43,348 nucleotides of DNA from Myxococcota bacterium. GTDB taxonomy: Bacteria > Myxococcota_A > UBA9042 > DTJE01. Positions 39,200 to 43,348 of the stretch are shown here, one piece after another. Below the pieces are notes generated by a model. It was not told where the DNA came from. It did no database searches and was given only the letters and a program-made list of their open reading frames with translations. A program made the position numbers and the translations under genes. The stretch is taken from contig JARKOL010000071.1 in the NCBI GenBank assembly GCA_029975745.1, positions 1 through 43,348 of the forward strand, read 5' to 3'. Position 1 is the first letter of the stretch. Every line of letters starts with the position of its first letter.

Positions 39200-40921
39200 G
39201 TGCATCGGCTCTGGATCCCCTTTTCCTTCCTGGTGTTTGCCCTGGCCTGCGGGTCGTCCGACGGCGGAACCGATTCCGGCCCCGGCAACGACCTGAGCAC
39301 CCCGGACGCCGTCCAGACGGACCCGGGCGACGACCCCGGCACGATCGAGGATGTGCCCCCCATCGAGGACCCCGGCGACACGGCCGACGAAGGCCCGGCC
39401 GACGTCCCCGACCCCCAGGACCCGGGCCACGACGAGGGCGACACGTTCCAGTTGCCGGACGTGGACATTCCCTACCCGGCGCGCTCCTTGCCGTTCGCGT
39501 ACACCCGCCCCGCCGAGGGAACGCCGCTTCCCGACGAGGAGGTCAGCGCGTTCACCCGGGACATCGCGGCAACGTACAAGGCCGTGGGGTACTTCCGGTG
39601 GATGCTCCGGACCAGCACGGGGGTGGACGCCAGCACCGGCATGGACGACTTCCTGGCGTGGTATCGCGGAACGAAGGCGTGGAAGGAGGACGGGGTCGTC
39701 ACCTTCCATGACAGCAGTTCCGAGCACAACATGTGGATCCCCGGGTCGATCGTGCTCTCGTCGGTGCTGAACGGCTACCTGCTGACCGGCGACTGGGAGC
39801 TGGCCAAACTGACCGAACAGTACTGCAAGGGTTTGACCGCCGTGGTCAAGGGATTCGTCCGCGGCGAGGACGACCCGGCGCCGTACCTGATGGCCCGGGC
39901 GGTCTTCCCGATGAACCAGGACTTCGTGCTGGACGCCGATCACTGGAAGGACGACGGACGCCGCAAGGTCGTGGTCTACGACCCGAGCGAGGAGGATCGC
40001 TGGAACGCCCAGACCTTCCCCTGGCCCGACAACCCGACCTGGGGCGACATCTGGGTCACCAACATGCGCAGCAAGGACGACGTGCGCGCCATCTCGCGGA
40101 CGATGACATTCCTGCACTACGTCGTCGAGGACGCCGGGGACGCATGGGTCCGGACCGCCTGCCGGGAAACCTTCGACACGCTGAAGGCGTTCCACCAGGA
40201 CATCGTGGACAGCGGGTATCACATCCGGACCAAGGACCGTGACGGGAATCCCTACGTCATTCCGTGCGAGGTGCAGGATCTGGGAAGCTACGCGTGCTAC
40301 ATGGAACTGGATCCCGCCAACGAGTGCTGCGCCCGGCTGTCCGCGGACCTGATCGCCTTCGGCGAGCGGCGAACCAACGACTGTGGGACCTGCACCGGCA
40401 GCCTGTTCGATGCGTTCGCCACCACGACCCACTACTACAACTACCCGATCGTTTGGGACTATCACATGGCGGCCCTGGGCAACGCGCTGGTCCACGGACA
40501 ACTCGCGGACGCCTACCCGTTGATGGTGGGCCTGGACGAACGGATCGATTCCTACATGCACCCGTCCCAGGACGAGTCCGGTCCGTCCAACGAGCGGTGG
40601 AACTCGGACATGGCCGTGCTGCTGGTGCAGGCGGCGTCGATGGGCCTGCCCCTGACCGCGGCCGAGGCGCGCCACGTCCACCAGCACTTCGCGCGGGCCG
40701 CCGAGTTGTTCCGCCAGTGGGACCGCTGGGACCTGTGGGACGCGTCCGTTCCGGACACCGACGCGGCGAATGCCTACAGCATCCGGCCCCCCGACGCCCA
40801 GGATGCCGTCAAGGTCGAGTCGTTCGCGATCCTGTTCGAGTACTGCAACAGCCCCTTCAAGAATCCCGCCGGCGCCGCCTTCGTGGACTGCGACGTCCTG
40901 GCCGACCCCTCGGGCTGGTAG
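39200..40921 (+). CDS. Lipoprotein with acidic linker and unknown large domain
   Basis: A 573-residue predicted lipoprotein. The GTG at 39200 has GGAGG 6 bases upstream and begins an ideal lipoprotein signal (MHRLWIPFSFLVFALAC, Cys at 17). Residues about 18-90 are a Pro/Asp/Gly-rich acidic linker, expected to be extended. The remaining 480 residues are rich in Trp, Tyr and Asp (YFRWMLRTSTG, FPWPDNPTWGDIWV, WDLWDASVPD) and mostly helical by pattern, with clustered cysteines (ECCARL, CGTCTG). The helical, aromatic character resembles alpha/alpha-barrel enzymes acting on polysaccharides, but no catalytic motif was recognised, so no function is claimed. Follows uvrC by 31 bases; converges with the next lipoprotein at a 16-base gap. 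Confidence 0.75.
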   Translation: MHRLWIPFSFLVFALACGSSDGGTDSGPGNDLSTPDAVQTDPGDDPGTIEDVPPIEDPGDTADEGPADVPDPQDPGHDEGDTFQLPDVDIPYPARSLPFAYTRPAEGTPLPDEEVSAFTRDIAATYKAVGYFRWMLRTSTGVDASTGMDDFLAWYRGTKAWKEDGVVTFHDSSSEHNMWIPGSIVLSSVLNGYLLTGDWELAKLTEQYCKGLTAVVKGFVRGEDDPAPYLMARAVFPMNQDFVLDADHWKDDGRRKVVVYDPSEEDRWNAQTFPWPDNPTWGDIWVTNMRSKDDVRAISRTMTFLHYVVEDAGDAWVRTACRETFDTLKAFHQDIVDSGYHIRTKDRDGNPYVIPCEVQDLGSYACYMELDPANECCARLSADLIAFGERRTNDCGTCTGSLFDAFATTTHYYNYPIVWDYHMAALGNALVHGQLADAYPLMVGLDERIDSYMHPSQDESGPSNERWNSDMAVLLVQAASMGLPLTAAEARHVHQHFARAAELFRQWDRWDLWDASVPDTDAANAYSIRPPDAQDAVKVESFAILFEYCNSPFKNPAGAAFVDCDVLADPSGW

Positions 40922-40937
40922 AACGCCGGAACGTCGA

Positions 40938-42623
40938 TCACTGCGAGAGCCTTCGGTAGCGCGTGAACCACTGGATGACCGGCTGGCCCATGCTCGGATC
41001 GAGGTTCCGGTAGCCCGGCTCGACGCCCAGGGCACAGTCAAAGAACTTGAAGCGGCCGTCCGAGCCGACTTCCCACCGGTACTCGGGCATGCAGTCGATG
41101 TTGTTCATCAAGGTGGTTCGACGCCCCTTCGGGACGAAAGCCAGGTAGGGATCGTCAGGCAGGGCGCCGGCCGGCATATCGAGCCCGGGGGCACCCAGGA
41201 TGGACGAGCAATAGAAGTCCGCCGGGACGGAGGGCTCGTAGATCGTCTCGATGCCGTCGTACGTCCTGCCGTCGGCGCAGTTGGGACAGCGCGCCTGGGC
41301 GATGTACCGGTAGGATCCCCAGGTGCTCCCCGGCGTCACCGGCCGCGTCTCGAACTCCTCCCACTGGTTCGTGGATGGATTCAGGGAATAGGCGAACTCT
41401 TCGTAGGGCTCCCAGATCCCGTAGCATTCCGGGAACGGACCGTCGCTTTCGCCCGGCTCGATGGGCTTCGCCTTGCTTGAAGCCAGTACCCGGCTGAAAT
41501 CGAACAGGTCGGCCGACACCTCTCCGGCGTAGCCCAGAACCTCGATGGCCCCTCCGACGGTCCCACGGACGCCGCCCGTGATCGTCCAGTCCACACCGGG
41601 GGCCCCGGTGGCCGCGGCGGGCCGGGCGTCGAGGGCGGCGTAGGGACGCACCTCCAGGTAGGGACCCGCGATGCCATAGAAGGCCAGGTGAAGGCGGGAG
41701 GCCACGTAGGCCTCCGCGAGGAAGGTCAGTTCCCGATCCCGCGAGGGTGCCGAGGCAGTCCCCTTGAGGTCCAGTGACGCCACGGGCCGCCAGCCGCTCG
41801 ACCCGTACCGCACACCGGCGGTCATGGTGCCCCCCAGGCTGCCCCCGTAGGTCAGGGTGACCGCAGCCAGCGCCTCCAGATCCAGGCCCGCCGTGACCTC
41901 GACATCCGCACCCACGACGATGGGGACCACCCCCACCATGAAGGCATACGGCCCGGCAATGCGGGTCCGGGGGAAGATCTGGGCGGAAAGGGACGCTTCC
42001 AGGGAGGTCGACAGCCCGCAGGTCAGCGACGCGGCCGCCTCGAACGCCCCCTCGAGGGTGAACTCGAATTCCCGAAGCGTCGCCCCGCGAATGACGATCT
42101 TCAGGCGCTTGAGACCCGCATCGAACCGCGTGGACACGGTGGCGTTCAGCCCGGCGGCCAAGGGGACCTCGGCATCATGCTGCCAACCGAACGTCGCCCG
42201 TTCCAGCAGCAGCGGGGACACCCCGGGGGGAAGCTGCCCGGCGGGCAGAATGTCGGATTCATCAAAGGATACGGACAGTTCTTCGAATGCGTCCGTCAGG
42301 GCGGCATCGGTGGTGTCCGCAACAACCGAGGCCCCCTCGTCCCGGACCGACACCACCCGACGCAGGAAGGCCACGTTGCCGTGACCTGCGACCAGCACCG
42401 TTCCCGGACCGACGCCCAGGGTCTCGGCCAGCGCGGAGGGGAGGACGAGGCGCCCCTCCTCGACACCGACCGTCGCCACCTCCGCCGGTTCCAGAACGAC
42501 CGCCGAGGGCGCAAGAACGTAGGTCCCCAAGCTGCCCTCGTCGTCGCCCGAGCATGCCCCCACGGCAAGGCTCGCAACGATCAGGACGATGGAAGCCGCG
42601 CGATTCAGGGACACTCGGTGCAT
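40938..42623 (-). CDS. Predicted lipoprotein of unknown function
   Basis: A 561-residue lipoprotein with signal MHRVSLNRAASIVLIVASLAVGAC (lipobox VGAC, Cys at 24). Residues about 35-120 form a compact N-terminal module (EEGRLVLPSALAETLGVGPGTVLVAGHGNVAFLRRVVSV is its core, cited here only by position 55-93) that resembles modules at the start of other secreted myxobacterial-type proteins. Residues about 140-400 are beta-rich with alternating polar and hydrophobic residues, with repeated LEASLSAQIF and VTAGLDLEALAAVTLTYGG patterns. The C-terminus has four cysteines, two of them in ARCPNC. GGAGG lies 8 bases before the ATG. A weak minus-strand promoter is possible near 42735-42765 (TTGCCA, then CATACA). 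Confidence 0.75.
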   Translation of the reverse strand: MHRVSLNRAASIVLIVASLAVGACSGDDEGSLGTYVLAPSAVVLEPAEVATVGVEEGRLVLPSALAETLGVGPGTVLVAGHGNVAFLRRVVSVRDEGASVVADTTDAALTDAFEELSVSFDESDILPAGQLPPGVSPLLLERATFGWQHDAEVPLAAGLNATVSTRFDAGLKRLKIVIRGATLREFEFTLEGAFEAAASLTCGLSTSLEASLSAQIFPRTRIAGPYAFMVGVVPIVVGADVEVTAGLDLEALAAVTLTYGGSLGGTMTAGVRYGSSGWRPVASLDLKGTASAPSRDRELTFLAEAYVASRLHLAFYGIAGPYLEVRPYAALDARPAAATGAPGVDWTITGGVRGTVGGAIEVLGYAGEVSADLFDFSRVLASSKAKPIEPGESDGPFPECYGIWEPYEEFAYSLNPSTNQWEEFETRPVTPGSTWGSYRYIAQARCPNCADGRTYDGIETIYEPSVPADFYCSSILGAPGLDMPAGALPDDPYLAFVPKGRRTTLMNNIDCMPEYRWEVGSDGRFKFFDCALGVEPGYRNLDPSMGQPVIQWFTRYRRLSQ

Positions 42624-42874
42624 CGTCGGTTCCTCCAGGCAGGACAAACGAACGGGGGCCCGCATGCTCCAGGTCCAGGCACGGCCGCAGGGCAACCGGC
42701 CACTGGCAGAAACGACTCCCCAGCAATTCCGGAACTGTATGCCACAACACGAGAACCCCTGGCAAGCGGTATTCGACCTGAGTGATCCCCTCATACCCAC
42801 GCAGGGTTCGAGGAAGTCTCGGAGAAGGCTGGACCGGGCTGGAATCGGCACAGGAGGCTTGCTACGGCTGTCCT

Positions 42875-43174
42875 TCATGTTGCGTTCTCGCGGGCGGAAG
42901 TCGTGGCTAGGTCGAAGGGGAGTTCCTGGAAGCGTCTGAGCCAGACTGCGGGCAACCATCGGACGAGTCGGTGGGCCTTCCATCCCATCTGGAAGGCGGT
43001 GTGGGTGCGAGGGCGCACGGTGTTCGCCTTGCGGAGCCGGTCGAGGCCCTTGGCGTGGATGTGGTGTCCGATGATCGACACCAGGAAGTAGGTTGCGGCG
43101 AGGACATATTGTTGCGAATACGCAAAGGCGTCGCGGCCGGGTGGCCGGGGGGCCGGGGGGCTCCTGGAGGGAGC
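42875..43174 (-). pseudogene. 5'-truncated IS4-type transposase remnant
   Basis: A 99-codon frame is open from the stop at 43175-43177 to the stop at 42875-42877. Its part from about 43140 reads AYSQQYVLAATYFLVSIIG, then GLDRLRKANTVRPRTHTAFQMG and RFQELPFD. The pattern L..A.G..R.lkANT.kRRTHSLFrqG...F.eLl is typical of the C-terminal end of IS4-family transposases. The DDE catalytic core is missing; upstream the reading frame enters GC-rich, hairpin-rich sequence. No ATG is available and a GTG at 43081 would give only 68 residues. A decayed insertion sequence is the simplest reading. Confidence 0.5.
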
Positions 43175-43259
43175 CTACGGAGGCGCGCGCAACCTTGCGG
43201 GGGCCATGATGGCTCGCGCGCGCCGAGTCGGCAGGCGCGGACGTGGGGGCGGAGCCCCC
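43159..43259. repeat. Cluster of three GC-rich inverted repeats
   Basis: Three hairpins lie in 101 bases: GGCTCC/GGAGCC (43159-43164 with 43170-43175), GGCGCGCGC/GCGCGCGCC (43182-43190 with 43216-43224), and GGGGGC/GCCCCC with a GGA loop (43245-43250 with 43254-43259). Inside the middle one lies GCCAT-G-ATGGC (43203-43213). They start where the transposase remnant loses homology, so they may belong to a mobile-element end or an unrelated repeat family. Confidence 0.4.
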
Positions 43260-43348
43260 GCGGACGACGCCGATCCCGGAACGAGCCCGGCGCCGCGGCC
43301 CTACGAATCGGGCGGCCCCTGGACTGGCACGGTGTCGCTGCGCCCCAC
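43206..43348 (+). CDS. Possible start of an unidentified protein gene, cut by window edge
   Basis: ATG at 43206 (or 43209), with GGGGG 2 bases upstream, opens a frame that runs to the end of the window without a stop (47 codons visible). The first part, ARARRVGRRGRGGGAPADD, is coded by the hairpin-rich segment and is low-complexity; the later PRPYESGGPWTGTVSLRP looks more protein-like. In GC-rich DNA an open frame of this length is not strong evidence. Confidence 0.2.
   Translation, partial: MMARARRVGRRGRGGGAPADDADPGTSPAPRPYESGGPWTGTVSLRP

Noticed and set aside
42903-43091. 62-codon plus-strand frame over the transposase remnant
   Set aside because: Shadow of the minus-strand frame, which shows the recognisable IS4-type C-terminal pattern.

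Overview
The window is strongly GC-rich and densely coding on both strands. The gene content suggests a Gram-negative bacterium related to Myxococcota or the former Deltaproteobacteria. Pointers to this are: many large cysteine-rich secreted lipoproteins with Dictyostelium-type CDDG.PCT..DxC repeats and a DUF4215-like CGNGVVE..EECD motif, a c7-type triheme cytochrome domain, a double-domain ThyX, and TolB/Lgt/Slt envelope genes. The species cannot be named from the sequence alone.

Layout. 1-3470: 3' end of coaE, a convergent HU/IHF gene with its own promoter, then a tight pgi-upp-hpt run (sugar phosphate isomerisation plus uracil and hypoxanthine salvage). 3570-5822: a lipoprotein with a long Ala/Lys-rich helical stalk and a triheme tip, a hicAB toxin-antitoxin pair with a tandem-repeat operator, and a metallo-beta-lactamase-fold hydrolase. 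5854-12550: a minus-strand operon of three lipoproteins combining cysteine-rich repeats with propeller-like C-terminal domains. 12689-13468: a DnaQ-like exonuclease. 13546-13747: a gene-free stretch with a textbook sigma70 promoter on the plus strand and strong long-range base pairing, the best candidate here for an undescribed non-coding RNA. 13748-16006: tryptophanase divergent from a Crp/Fnr regulator. 16253-23112: a lipoprotein with several thioredoxin folds, a YihY/BrkB membrane protein, TolB, and a cysteine-rich VWA lipoprotein upstream of TolB. 23246-27624: a tandem ThyX divergent from a hemL-NUDIX-alpha/beta hydrolase operon. 27651-29704: dprA divergent from lgt. 29721-32824: a lytic transglycosylase divergent from a DedA protein. 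32848-39168: plsB and a membrane GGDEF protein, divergent from uvrC. 39200-42623: two convergent lipoproteins of unknown role. 42875-43348: a 5'-truncated IS4-type transposase remnant and a cluster of GC hairpins.

Much of the accessory coding is devoted to the envelope. Eight lipoproteins are predicted in one window that also carries lgt (the enzyme that lipidates them), tolB and a peptidoglycan lyase. Housekeeping genes (coaE, pgi, upp, hpt, hemL, thyX, plsB, uvrC, dprA) are interleaved with them. No tRNA, rRNA or CRISPR array was seen. No stretch longer than 300 bases lacks a gene; the largest gaps are 13469-13747 (candidate ncRNA), 42624-42874 (weak promoter only) and 16007-16252 (a small hairpin only).
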